Assembly: GCA_047501485.1 (NCBI GenBank) | Contig: JAZDRN010000013.1 | Location: 1 to 64,000 of the forward strand | Source of the DNA: Ancrocorticia sp047501485 | GTDB taxonomy: Bacteria; Actinomycetota; Actinomycetes; Actinomycetales; Actinomycetaceae | DNA: 64,000 nt | Reading direction: 5' to 3' | Shown: one piece after another, positions 1 to 7,710 of the stretch | Layout: each line of letters opens with the position of its first letter | Position numbering within the stretch: position 1 is the first letter of the stretch | Notes under the pieces: generated by a model | The model's input: only the letters and a program-made list of their open reading frames with translations | What the model was told of the DNA's origin: nothing | Databases searched by the model: none | Translations under genes and position numbers: made by a program

Positions 1-100
1 GGGGCCCCGCGGGGTTTTGGGGGGGTTTTGGTTTTGGGGCGATTAATTTTTGGTGATCCGCGCGGGGGGGGGGGGGGGGGGGGCCCCCCCCCCCCCCCAC
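1..100. other. Low-quality contig end (homopolymer runs)
   Basis: This stretch is blocks of G, T and C, including about 20 G directly followed by about 20 C. It does not resemble the surrounding DNA and no gene can be read in it. It looks like a sequencing or assembly artefact at a contig end. The following bases to about 211 are normal DNA with imperfect repeats of a CGGCAGGACCAG-like unit and no gene. Confidence 0.8.
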
Positions 101-211
101 GAACCGTCAGGGGCGTATATATCGTTGGTTCAACTGGAGCCAGGCCCGGCAGGACCAGCAGTGCGGCAGGACCAGTGGCGCGGCAGGTAGTGAGCCGGCA
201 GTAGGCAGGGA

Positions 212-1261
212 TCACTTCCTGGACGACTTGTCCTTGTACATGCGCTCGTCCGCGCGAGCCAATAGGGAGTCCACGGTGTCGTACTTGCGCATGTGCGCGA
301 TTCCCCAGCTCCACGAGGCCGGGGCTTCGCTGGCGAGACGGTTCATGATGGTTCGGACATCCTCCGGCATGGTCTCGGGGAAGACGATGACGAATTCGTC
401 CCCGCCGAACCTTCCGATAAGGTCCTGTTTGCGTAGCGTACGGCGCCATTCCTTCACGGCCTCCTGGAGTGCCCGGTCGCCCGCCGAATGTCCTTCTCGG
501 TCGTTGATCTCCTTGAACCCGTTGAAGTCGATGACAGCCACAGAAAGGGGATGCTGATACCGCCGAGCTCTCTGGGCCTCGTGCGCGACGTGGTGCATCA
601 GCCCTCGCCGGTTGAGAGCGCCCGTGAGAGTGTCGTACATCGTCTCCTCGCGGGCACGTCGTCGACCATAGATGCCCATCTCCAACGAAAAGATGACGGA
701 GAATACGATGGAGAACGCACGGGGCACGGTCAACAGATCCGAATGCCCGCTCAATGGGATGACCAGAGCGCAGATCCCTATGTAGGCGTATATGGCAGAA
801 CGAGAGTAAGTGGGAGGAAAGAAGGCCCCCACGAAGATCGCCATGAGCGGCAGTACCTGTATCAGGCTTCCCGTGACCGTGCTGGACCAGCCGTGATGAA
901 GCAGCGAATAGAGCGCCGTGAACGAATAGCAGATCGCCAGCAGGCATCCGACCCACTGCGGCAGGGGTTTCCTCATGACGAGGGAAATGAAGGCGACGAT
1001 GGTCGAGAGGAGGCCGAGCTGCACGATGACAACGCTCAGGACTCGCGGGTGATCGCCGATGTATAAATCGGTGAGAAGCAGCGCCGCGAAGTAAACACAG
1101 AAAGCGCCGGTGACGTATGAGTAGAAGGATATGGCCGTTATTCCCCATGACCGCAGTGCCTGCCCACCGGCGCCCGCGCCGCTCTGTTCGCCGCCGGTCT
1201 CAGCAAATGTTCTTCGAGGTGCCTGCGACAATACCCACTCCACCATCTCCTGACGGGGCAT
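212..1261 (-). CDS. Membrane-bound diguanylate cyclase (GGDEF)
   Basis: This predicted diguanylate cyclase makes cyclic di-GMP from two GTP. The N-terminal half has about five or six hydrophobic segments and acts as a membrane sensor of no recognised family. The C-terminal half is a GGDEF domain: a DTLTGALNRRG segment, the active-site GGDEF, and exactly five residues upstream of it RKQD, which fits the RxxD inhibitory site. It should therefore be active and feedback-inhibited. A TTG codon at 1279 would add six residues. I prefer the ATG at 1261, because AGGTGG lies eight bases upstream of it. It is divergent from the EAL gene across about 115 bp and lies beside the GH18/GT2 pair, which suggests that its c-di-GMP controls that polysaccharide machinery. 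Confidence 0.9.
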   Translation of the reverse strand: MPRQEMVEWVLSQAPRRTFAETGGEQSGAGAGGQALRSWGITAISFYSYVTGAFCVYFAALLLTDLYIGDHPRVLSVVIVQLGLLSTIVAFISLVMRKPLPQWVGCLLAICYSFTALYSLLHHGWSSTVTGSLIQVLPLMAIFVGAFFPPTYSRSAIYAYIGICALVIPLSGHSDLLTVPRAFSIVFSVIFSLEMGIYGRRRAREETMYDTLTGALNRRGLMHHVAHEAQRARRYQHPLSVAVIDFNGFKEINDREGHSAGDRALQEAVKEWRRTLRKQDLIGRFGGDEFVIVFPETMPEDVRTIMNRLASEAPASWSWGIAHMRKYDTVDSLLARADERMYKDKSSRK

Positions 1262-1375
1262 CTGCCCGTCCACCTGCAAGGATATCCGTCAATGATAGGT
1301 TCTTTCAGCTTCTCTCGGTTGGGTCGGGCCATAGTATTCAACATGCCCCGTCAAGATTGAGAAGCGAGGAGGACA

Positions 1376-2104
1376 ATGCCCCGGACACGCGCTCGCATCA
1401 GATTCCAGCCCATCGTTGACCTGGAGAACTGGCGGTTGGCTGGATTCGAGGCTCTGGCGCGCTTCCAGGACGATGTCTCGCCCCTGATCCACCTGGACAG
1501 AGCGCACCATCGCGGCCAGCGAACGAAGCTCGAACTGGCACTCGCGGAAGCCGCCATAGAGGAAGCCCGCAGATTTCCCTTTCCCACGGTCATCACCATC
1601 AACGTCTCCGTCAACGCGATGCTCAGCAACAGGTTATGCGAGTTGGTCTCCGCGCGTCACCATCGCTGGGGGCTCGAGCTTCTCGAGACCTCTCCCAACG
1701 TCGGACGCGTCGACCTCAGGGCCAAAGTTACTCGTATGGACTGCCTGCTTCTGGTGGACGACGCCGGTGTGAGCTTCTCCGACGAGGAGAGGATCAGGGA
1801 TCTCGCACCTGACGTCGTCAAGATCGATCGCACCGTCTTCACCGCCGCCTGCGAGAACCCCGGCGCCTACGGCAGGCTCCACGACCTCATCGCGGCTGGC
1901 CGCGAGGCCGGCTCCCACCTCCTGGTCGAGGGTATAGAAAGCCCCGAGCATCTTGCCTTCGCGCGCGCGATGAGAATCGACCTTGGGCAGGGATACTTCT
2001 TCGGAAAGGCCGTTGCCGTAGACGACATCGCCGCACTTCTCGCTTCCCTGACAGCGGCCACCGGCCTTGAGGTGCCTTGCTTGGCATCATCTGTGGGCCT
2101 CTAA
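1376..2104 (+). CDS. EAL-domain c-di-GMP phosphodiesterase
   Basis: This 242-residue protein is a stand-alone EAL domain with no membrane segment, predicted to hydrolyse c-di-GMP. Most catalytic signatures are visible: FEALARF near residues 24-30, NVSVNA near 77, ELLE near 101, VKIDR near 148, EGIES near 185 and QGYFFG near 205. The DDFGTG-type loop reads DDAGVSF, so the two metal-binding Asp are kept but loop 6 is altered, and activity may be reduced. AGGAGG lies three bases before the ATG. It is divergent from the diguanylate cyclase and convergent with the GH18 gene. The pairing of one GGDEF and one EAL gene suggests local control of c-di-GMP for the neighbouring synthase. Confidence 0.87.
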   Translation: MPRTRARIRFQPIVDLENWRLAGFEALARFQDDVSPLIHLDRAHHRGQRTKLELALAEAAIEEARRFPFPTVITINVSVNAMLSNRLCELVSARHHRWGLELLETSPNVGRVDLRAKVTRMDCLLLVDDAGVSFSDEERIRDLAPDVVKIDRTVFTAACENPGAYGRLHDLIAAGREAGSHLLVEGIESPEHLAFARAMRIDLGQGYFFGKAVAVDDIAALLASLTAATGLEVPCLASSVGL

Positions 2105-2156
2105 CCAGCGGACCTTGCCGTGCCCCGCCGTGCTGGTGTTCCTAAATGGGCTCACC

Positions 2157-2192
2157 AGCGTTCTGTGTGCCGTAGACGGCACACAGAACGCT
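2157..2192. terminator. Perfect 17-bp hairpin between convergent genes
   Basis: Two 17-base arms (2157-2173 and 2176-2192) are exact reverse complements separated by two bases. The hairpin sits between the ends of the convergent EAL and GH18 genes and touches the GH18 stop codon. There is no T-run on either side, as is common for actinobacterial terminators, so it probably stops transcription in both directions. Confidence 0.7.
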
Positions 2193-3805
2193 CATATGCC
2201 CAAAAAGGGACCGCACGCACCCATAGAAGGGACCGCACGCTCGCCTTCTCCGCCAGCGGCGTCCCCGCTGTCGATCAGTTTCTGCAGTTCCTGAGAGTTC
2301 AGCGGAACCCACGGTGAGGCTCCGGGATTGTTGAAACTGGCATTGGGGCTTTCCGCCTGGGTCCACCAACGTGCACGATAGACGGTGCCGTCGAGAAGGA
2401 CGTGCTCACCGGCCGTGTATGCCACACTCGGATCCCAGTCCGGTACGAGATCCTCGGGGACGTCTGTCTCGGCCACCGGCGATTCTCCCTCGAGCACTGG
2501 TCCGACGAGCACCCACGGAGTCTCCCACTCCTCGGCCACCGGATCGTCGGGGATGTCTCCTTGCGTCCACCACTTCGCCTGATACACGTTGCCGTGCCAG
2601 ACCACCTTGTTGCCGGCCAAGAACGCAGAATCCTCGGACCAGATCGGGTAGGGACTGGTTTCGGGATCGTCTGTGGGGAGAGCCGTCGGTTCAGACGTGG
2701 CTTCCTGGTGCGGCGACGCGACGGGACTACCCGAGAATCCCGCCGAGAGCAGCTGGGCAAATGATCGGTCTCCCTGGTCGATCCCGCTACACGAATCGGA
2801 GACAACGGTGACATCGGGATAGTTGGGCCCGCAGGTGCGATCGCGATTGGCCGACCACATCGAGACTCGTCCGAGGCCCGCCTGGCGCGCGAAGTCGTTC
2901 AGACCGATGGCATCCTCCAACGTGAAGATCTCCGACGAGGTGTCGGTCTGTCCGATCATGGGGGTGACCCCTATCTTGCGCCAGACAGTCGAGTCCCCGA
3001 GCGGGTCTCCCGCCCTGCGGTAGGCCGACTGCAGTTGCTCGTGCAGGTTTTTCAACGCTGTGACGCCGGCCTGCATGAGTGATCCGTCAAGACCCCCGAA
3101 GTTCATGGTCATGGCGTTGACCCCGGTGATATCGACGCCTTTCGCCAGGAAGGTCTCCACCACGTGGAGTCCCTCCGTTGTGAGGCCGTCAACCCCCACC
3201 GGCAAGGTCAGCCACACGGCCAACCGGCCGCCCTCGCCGAGTGCCCCTTGCTGGAGTTCGTGCACTGCCTCGGCGCGTCGGACAATCGCCTCTGCGTCGT
3301 CCAGCGCATTGCCCTCGATGTCCAGGTCGATCGTCCCCAGTTCGTAGCGGTCGATGACCCGCGAATACGCGGATACCAGGTCCGCGGTCGATCCGCAGGC
3401 GTCTCCAAGATCGGTGTTGGCTTGGCCCCCGAAGGACACGACGACGTCGTGGCCCGTACCGCGCAACCGTTCGATCCTCCGATCCAGGTCCAGCTGTGTG
3501 GATGCCTCGTCGAGTGAATAGGCGCCGCCCCAACGCGGCGCGCACGTGGAGGCGTCCTCCGCTACAACGAAGGACAGGACGGCATGATGCGTGCTGGATT
3601 CCCCGTCGGATTCGAAGCGGTGCATGGGAGTCGCCGTGACGTCCACGTAGCCGCCGTACCAGGGTTCGCCGGAGGCTGCGGCCTGCTTCTGGTCATCCCA
3701 CACAGAAAAGCGATACCATGCACCGATGCTGAGTGCCGCGACAACAGCCAAGACGATGAGAGCTCGGAACCAGGAGAAGCGGCGTCCCGCATAGCGATTT
3801 AACAT
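2192..3805 (-). CDS. Membrane-anchored GH18 chitinase-like hydrolase with two chitin-binding modules
   Basis: The order is a short basic tail, one transmembrane helix (about residues 13-30), a GH18 barrel (about 48-370), a Pro/Thr/Ser linker, and two repeats of about 45 residues with the WHGNVYQAKWWT / LDGTVYRARWWT pattern of carbohydrate-binding family 5/12. The GH18 active-site strand reads TIDLDIE, keeping Asp160, Asp162 and the acid Glu164, and SFGG is at about 124. It should cut beta-1,4-linked GlcNAc polymers at the outer face of the membrane. Its start is about 65 bp from that of the divergent processive GT2, so it may trim or release the polymer that enzyme makes, as BcsZ and PgaB do for cellulose and PNAG. 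The last residues are encoded by a duplicated GGGACCGCACGC repeat, so the C-terminus may be secondarily altered. Confidence 0.88.
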   Translation of the reverse strand: MLNRYAGRRFSWFRALIVLAVVAALSIGAWYRFSVWDDQKQAAASGEPWYGGYVDVTATPMHRFESDGESSTHHAVLSFVVAEDASTCAPRWGGAYSLDEASTQLDLDRRIERLRGTGHDVVVSFGGQANTDLGDACGSTADLVSAYSRVIDRYELGTIDLDIEGNALDDAEAIVRRAEAVHELQQGALGEGGRLAVWLTLPVGVDGLTTEGLHVVETFLAKGVDITGVNAMTMNFGGLDGSLMQAGVTALKNLHEQLQSAYRRAGDPLGDSTVWRKIGVTPMIGQTDTSSEIFTLEDAIGLNDFARQAGLGRVSMWSANRDRTCGPNYPDVTVVSDSCSGIDQGDRSFAQLLSAGFSGSPVASPHQEATSEPTALPTDDPETSPYPIWSEDSAFLAGNKVVWHGNVYQAKWWTQGDIPDDPVAEEWETPWVLVGPVLEGESPVAETDVPEDLVPDWDPSVAYTAGEHVLLDGTVYRARWWTQAESPNASFNNPGASPWVPLNSQELQKLIDSGDAAGGEGERAVPSMGACGPFLGI

Positions 3806-3869
3806 AGCGGACCTATTGTTGCACAGGAGTCCCGTTCAGGCTCCGGTGCGCTGCGTCCGCGACAGGGAG

Positions 3870-6275
3870 ATGAAGAGGGCCATGCAGAAACATCCGGATC
3901 GATCGGCGCCCTCCACCGGTGCGAATCCCGAGTGGTCCAAGACGCGGATAGGCACATGGCGCAGGCAGTGGGGATCCGAGCGGGACCTCGAACCGTTGTC
4001 GATCATGCACTCCAGACCCTCGGCCCGGGCGATCACCGGTGGTCGCATCGCCATGTGCTGCACCGTCGCGTCCTGGGCGATATACGTGGTCACCACGATC
4101 GTCCGAGAACTGATCGAGAACAAGGACTTCGACCTGCGTTTCGCGCTCGAGCTGACCTCCTACGTCGTTGTGGTCTCCTTCCTCACCTTCTCGGCGATGA
4201 TGTACATGCTGGCACGGCAGGGTGCCCTCTACAGGTTCCGGGACCACCGGCGGGTGCCGCGCGAACCTCTCGATCAGCATTTCGACGGCGGATACGACAA
4301 GCTCGTCACGGTGTTGGTGCCCTCCTACATTGAGGAGATCTCGGTGGTGCGCAAGACGTTGTGGTCGGCGGCTCTGCAGGAGTTCCCGAACCTACGGGTC
4401 GTACTGCTGATAGACGATCCGCCCAACCCCACGGATCCGGCACGTATCGCCTCGCTGGAGGCCACGCGAGAGACGGTCGTCCAGATTCAGCGAGAACTGG
4501 AGACCCCGCGTCTGCATGTCGCCGCACTGCTAGAGGATTTTCATCGGAAGCACGGCGTGGACGGGCAGGAAAGCGCCGTCGACGCCGCCGATATGGCCTC
4601 ACTCGCCGATGGCTACCTGTGGGCGGCGCAGTGGCTGGAGACGATGGCTCTGAACGAGCCGCTCGAGGACCACACGGACTATTTCTTCATCGAGCAGGTG
4701 CTCTCCAACCTGGCCGGCGATCTGCGCCTGACCGAACTCGCGCTACGTGGGGCCATCAGTCAGAAGGGAACCTTGCCCTTCTCACGCATGCGCCAACTGC
4801 ACAACCGCCTCGTATGGATCTTCAGCGCCGACGTCACCTCCTTCGAGCGCAAACAGTATCGTTCGCTCTCCCACGAGGCCAACAAGGCTATGAATCTCAA
4901 CTCCTACATCTCCCTCATCGGAGGGGAGTGGACGAAGGTCGATACGCCCGACGGCGTCGTTCTCAAGCGGGCCGAGGGGGAGGACGCCGTCGACCTCTCG
5001 GTGCCCGAGAGCGAGTATCTGCTCACTCTGGACGCGGATTCGATGCTGCTACGCGACTACTGCCTGCGGCTCGTCGAATACCTGGAACGCCCCGAATTCG
5101 AGCGGGTGGCCGTGACACAGACCCCTTACTCCTCCTACCGAGGAGCCCCCACCCGCATCGAGCGTCTGGCGGGGGCCACCACCGATATCCAGCACATCCA
5201 GCATCAGGGCATGACCTACTACGGTGCCACCTTCTGGGTGGGGGCGAACGCCATCATCAGGACGCGGGCGCTACGTGACATCTCCACCACGGAGATGGTG
5301 GGCGGCTTCCAGATCACCACCTATATTCCCGATAGAACCGTCATCGAGGACACCGAATCATCGATCGATATCGGCCAGTACAACTGGAGCCTGCGCAACT
5401 ACCCCGAGCGGCTGAGCTATTCCGCCACTCCTCCCGATTTCGGTTCGCTTGTGGTGCAGCGGCGGCGGTGGGCCGACGGCGGCCTGCTCATCCTGCCCAA
5501 GCTGGTGGGCCAGATCCGCAAACGACGCCGTCTGCGTGAAACCGTCCTGTGGCGAGAGGTCATGCTGCGCAGCAACTATCTTGCGTCCATCGCCTGGGCG
5601 AGCGTGGGGTTGATTTTCCTTCTGGGCTATCCGTACGATTCCCGGCTCCTCAGCGTGTGGGTGTTCGGTGCCGCGATTCCCTACTTCGTCTCGATGGGCT
5701 TGGATCTACAGGCCTCCGGCCATCGCTTCGGCGATATCTTCCGGATCTACGGCTTCAACCTGGTGCTCCTGGCCGTCAATGTGGCGGGTGTCCTGAAATC
5801 TCTGCAACAGGCCATCACCGGAGAGAAGATACCGTTCGCCCGTACACCGAAGGTGCGCGACCGCACGTCGGCGCCGGCGATCTACGTGGCCGTCCCGTGG
5901 GTGATCGTGTTCTTCTCCCTCTACATCTTCTACAGCGATTTCCGTGCACAGAACTGGGGAAACGCGGCTTTCGCCCTCTTCAATGCGGTCTTGTGCTGTG
6001 GAGCGATCGTGGCCTACATCGGGGTGTGGAACTCGATCGTCGATTTCTTCATGGGGGTGCTCGATTGGCTCTTCGTGCCTGCCAAACCGGGCAGGAGGAA
6101 GCGAAAGAGAGGCGACGCCGCGCGCGGTGAAGGTCCACAGGCGGGCGCGGGCCGGACCCCGCCGGAGGACGTGAATTGGGAGACCATTCTCTATCACGGC
6201 GATCGGCGGCTGGGCCCGTCGCGGCAGAAGGATTCCATCGAGCGCCGGCGAAAGATCTCCCACCGCGTCGGCTGA
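3870..6275 (+). CDS. Processive family 2 glycosyltransferase, cellulose/chitin synthase-like
   Basis: This is a membrane glycosyltransferase of about 800 residues with two N-terminal helices, a large cytosolic GT2 domain and about five C-terminal helices. The features of processive beta-glycan synthases are present: LLIDDPP near residue 180, LDADS near 388, EDTESS near 493 and QRRRW near 530. The insert of about 200 residues between the first two motifs is longer than in classical BcsA. I see no PilZ domain (no RxxxR plus DxSxxG), so c-di-GMP control would need another receptor. The frame is open to 3816. I chose the ATG at 3870, but no start has an ideal ribosome site. Pairing with a GH18 enzyme suggests a GlcNAc-containing polymer; this is inference. 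Confidence 0.87.
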   Translation: MKRAMQKHPDRSAPSTGANPEWSKTRIGTWRRQWGSERDLEPLSIMHSRPSARAITGGRIAMCCTVASWAIYVVTTIVRELIENKDFDLRFALELTSYVVVVSFLTFSAMMYMLARQGALYRFRDHRRVPREPLDQHFDGGYDKLVTVLVPSYIEEISVVRKTLWSAALQEFPNLRVVLLIDDPPNPTDPARIASLEATRETVVQIQRELETPRLHVAALLEDFHRKHGVDGQESAVDAADMASLADGYLWAAQWLETMALNEPLEDHTDYFFIEQVLSNLAGDLRLTELALRGAISQKGTLPFSRMRQLHNRLVWIFSADVTSFERKQYRSLSHEANKAMNLNSYISLIGGEWTKVDTPDGVVLKRAEGEDAVDLSVPESEYLLTLDADSMLLRDYCLRLVEYLERPEFERVAVTQTPYSSYRGAPTRIERLAGATTDIQHIQHQGMTYYGATFWVGANAIIRTRALRDISTTEMVGGFQITTYIPDRTVIEDTESSIDIGQYNWSLRNYPERLSYSATPPDFGSLVVQRRRWADGGLLILPKLVGQIRKRRRLRETVLWREVMLRSNYLASIAWASVGLIFLLGYPYDSRLLSVWVFGAAIPYFVSMGLDLQASGHRFGDIFRIYGFNLVLLAVNVAGVLKSLQQAITGEKIPFARTPKVRDRTSAPAIYVAVPWVIVFFSLYIFYSDFRAQNWGNAAFALFNAVLCCGAIVAYIGVWNSIVDFFMGVLDWLFVPAKPGRRKRKRGDAARGEGPQAGAGRTPPEDVNWETILYHGDRRLGPSRQKDSIERRRKISHRVG

Positions 6276-6325
6276 TCATCTCGTTATCCGATCTCACCAC
6301 GGATTGATTGTTCTATGACAGGGAC

Positions 6326-6339
6326 GGATACCGTTATCC
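6326..6339. promoter_or_regulatory. Small dyad GGATA-CCGT-TATCC
   Basis: A perfect 5-4-5 inverted repeat lies about 80 bp before the DUF4352 gene in otherwise featureless non-coding DNA. It has the size of an operator half-pair but could be chance. Confidence 0.25.
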
Positions 6340-6418
6340 TTGGCGATATCGGCATATAGCCCAGAGGAAGCCGCGTCAGCGGAGGAACCCCGCGCGAGCG
6401 GAGAAGATGAGGTTTGAG

Positions 6419-7549
6419 ATGAGCGAGGAAAACCCCAAGGACCCGCACAGTGGTGACAACGGGCCCACTCCTTTCCAGCCCACCGAGTCTCTGCCGACCC
6501 AGGCAGCCTTCGGTTATGGCCAACCGGGTGCTGCTCCGCAGGGAGCCTCGGCTTCCGAGGCCTACGGCCAGTCCCAGCAGCCTCAGCAGGGTTACGGTCA
6601 GGCCCCCGAGACCCAGCAGTACACCCCTCAGGGTGGGCCGCCCACGGTCTCCTACCCCGTTCAGGGGCAGTACCAGCAGCAGTATGGGCAGGGTGAGCAG
6701 TATGCCCAGCAGGGTGGCCCCTACGGACAGGGTGCACCCTACGATCAGCAGTACGCGGCCCAGTATGGCGCCGGCCAGCAGGGTCAGCAGCAGTTCGGTC
6801 AGGGCGGCTATTACGACCAGCAGGGAAACTACGTCCCAGCGCAGTACGGCAACCAGGGTGGATGGAACCCTCCGGGTGGACAGCCCCCCAAGAAGGGTGG
6901 CTTCCCACTCTGGGGCTGGCTCCTCGCCCTCATCGCGCTGGCGGCTATCGTTGTGGGCATCCTTTTCTTCACCGGTGTTTTGGGTGGAGGGGACGACGAC
7001 GAACCGACCCCCGGTCCTTCTTCTTCGGCGCCGGTGACGACGCCCGCGCCAAGCCCTTCGACTCCGGATCCCATTCCGTCGACGACTCCGGCGCCGAGCC
7101 CCTCGACGTCCCCCAGTCCGAGTCCGTCGACCACTCCAGGTGGCACCATCAACGAGGGCTCCGCCACCGTCGGGGAGTGGACCGTCGAGGTCGCCAATTC
7201 CAACCCCAATGCGAATGACATCCTGGCCGAGGGAATGGTTCCCGTGACGCCGGATGCCGGCAACAAGTTCATGGGGGTTCAGGTACGGCTGACCAACAAC
7301 GGAGACGCCGCCGCGGATCCCTACGTCGAGATGTATGTGAACCTCGCTGACGATTCGCTGAGCGAGACCTTCTACGAGGAGTTCGTCTTCGATCGCGATG
7401 ACACGGTGATCAGCATCGGCGATGTCGAACCGGGCCAAGCGGGCGAGGGATGGATGTTCTTCGAGGTGCCGGAGGACTTCTCGGGTGGAGTCCTCGAGAT
7501 GTGGAGCTTCGACAACGCCCTGGAGGACGTCTACCTGCGGGTTCAGTAG
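6419..7549 (+). CDS. Q/G/Y-rich membrane protein with DUF4352 domain
   Basis: The first 135 or so residues are a low-complexity cytosolic tail rich in Gln, Gly, Tyr and Pro. One transmembrane helix follows (FPLWGWLLALIALAAIVV), then a Pro/Ser/Thr spacer of about 50 residues, then an extracytoplasmic domain matching DUF4352, an immunoglobulin-like fold often on surface proteins and lipoproteins. Its molecular function is unknown. ATG codons at 6407 and 6419 are both possible; GAGG six bases upstream favours 6419. The gene stands alone between the GT2 gene and a strong terminator. The spacer would reach through the cell wall, so a role at the cell surface is plausible. Confidence 0.8.
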   Translation: MSEENPKDPHSGDNGPTPFQPTESLPTQAAFGYGQPGAAPQGASASEAYGQSQQPQQGYGQAPETQQYTPQGGPPTVSYPVQGQYQQQYGQGEQYAQQGGPYGQGAPYDQQYAAQYGAGQQGQQQFGQGGYYDQQGNYVPAQYGNQGGWNPPGGQPPKKGGFPLWGWLLALIALAAIVVGILFFTGVLGGGDDDEPTPGPSSSAPVTTPAPSPSTPDPIPSTTPAPSPSTSPSPSPSTTPGGTINEGSATVGEWTVEVANSNPNANDILAEGMVPVTPDAGNKFMGVQVRLTNNGDAAADPYVEMYVNLADDSLSETFYEEFVFDRDDTVISIGDVEPGQAGEGWMFFEVPEDFSGGVLEMWSFDNALEDVYLRVQ

Positions 7550-7602
7550 TCGCCGGGGCCGGTGGATCTCGGACGGCAGGAAAAGACGAAAGATATCGAG
7601 TG

Positions 7603-7650
7603 AGCGAGGGGGTGGCAGGCCGGAAGGGTTTGCCACTCCCTCGCTTTCTT
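7603..7650 (+). terminator. Rho-independent terminator after the DUF4352 gene
   Basis: AGCGAGGGGGTGGCA (7603-7617) pairs with TGCCACTCCCTCGCT (7631-7645) with one mismatch, and TTCTT follows. It lies about 55 bp after the stop codon. Confidence 0.85.
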
Positions 7651-7686
7651 CGCACGGTTTGCGGCTCTGGGTGCAGTGGAGGTTCC

Positions 7687-7708
7687 CATATACCCTGAGG
7701 GGTATATG
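7687..7708. promoter_or_regulatory. Palindromic operator, best copy of TACCC-N4-GGGTA
   Basis: CATATACCC and GGGTATATG are perfect 9-bp arms around TGAG. The palindrome ends two bases before the GTG start of the next gene, and its right half contains GAGGGG, the likely ribosome site. A bound protein could block both transcription and translation initiation. The same core recurs in non-coding DNA at 11919, 14934 and, with changes, 14815, 15059 and 19302. Confidence 0.7.
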
Positions 7709-7710
7709 GT

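Noticed and set aside
3870..6275. PilZ c-di-GMP receptor domain at the C-terminus of the GT2
   Set aside because: The basic tail has Arg clusters but no RxxxR plus DxSxxG arrangement.
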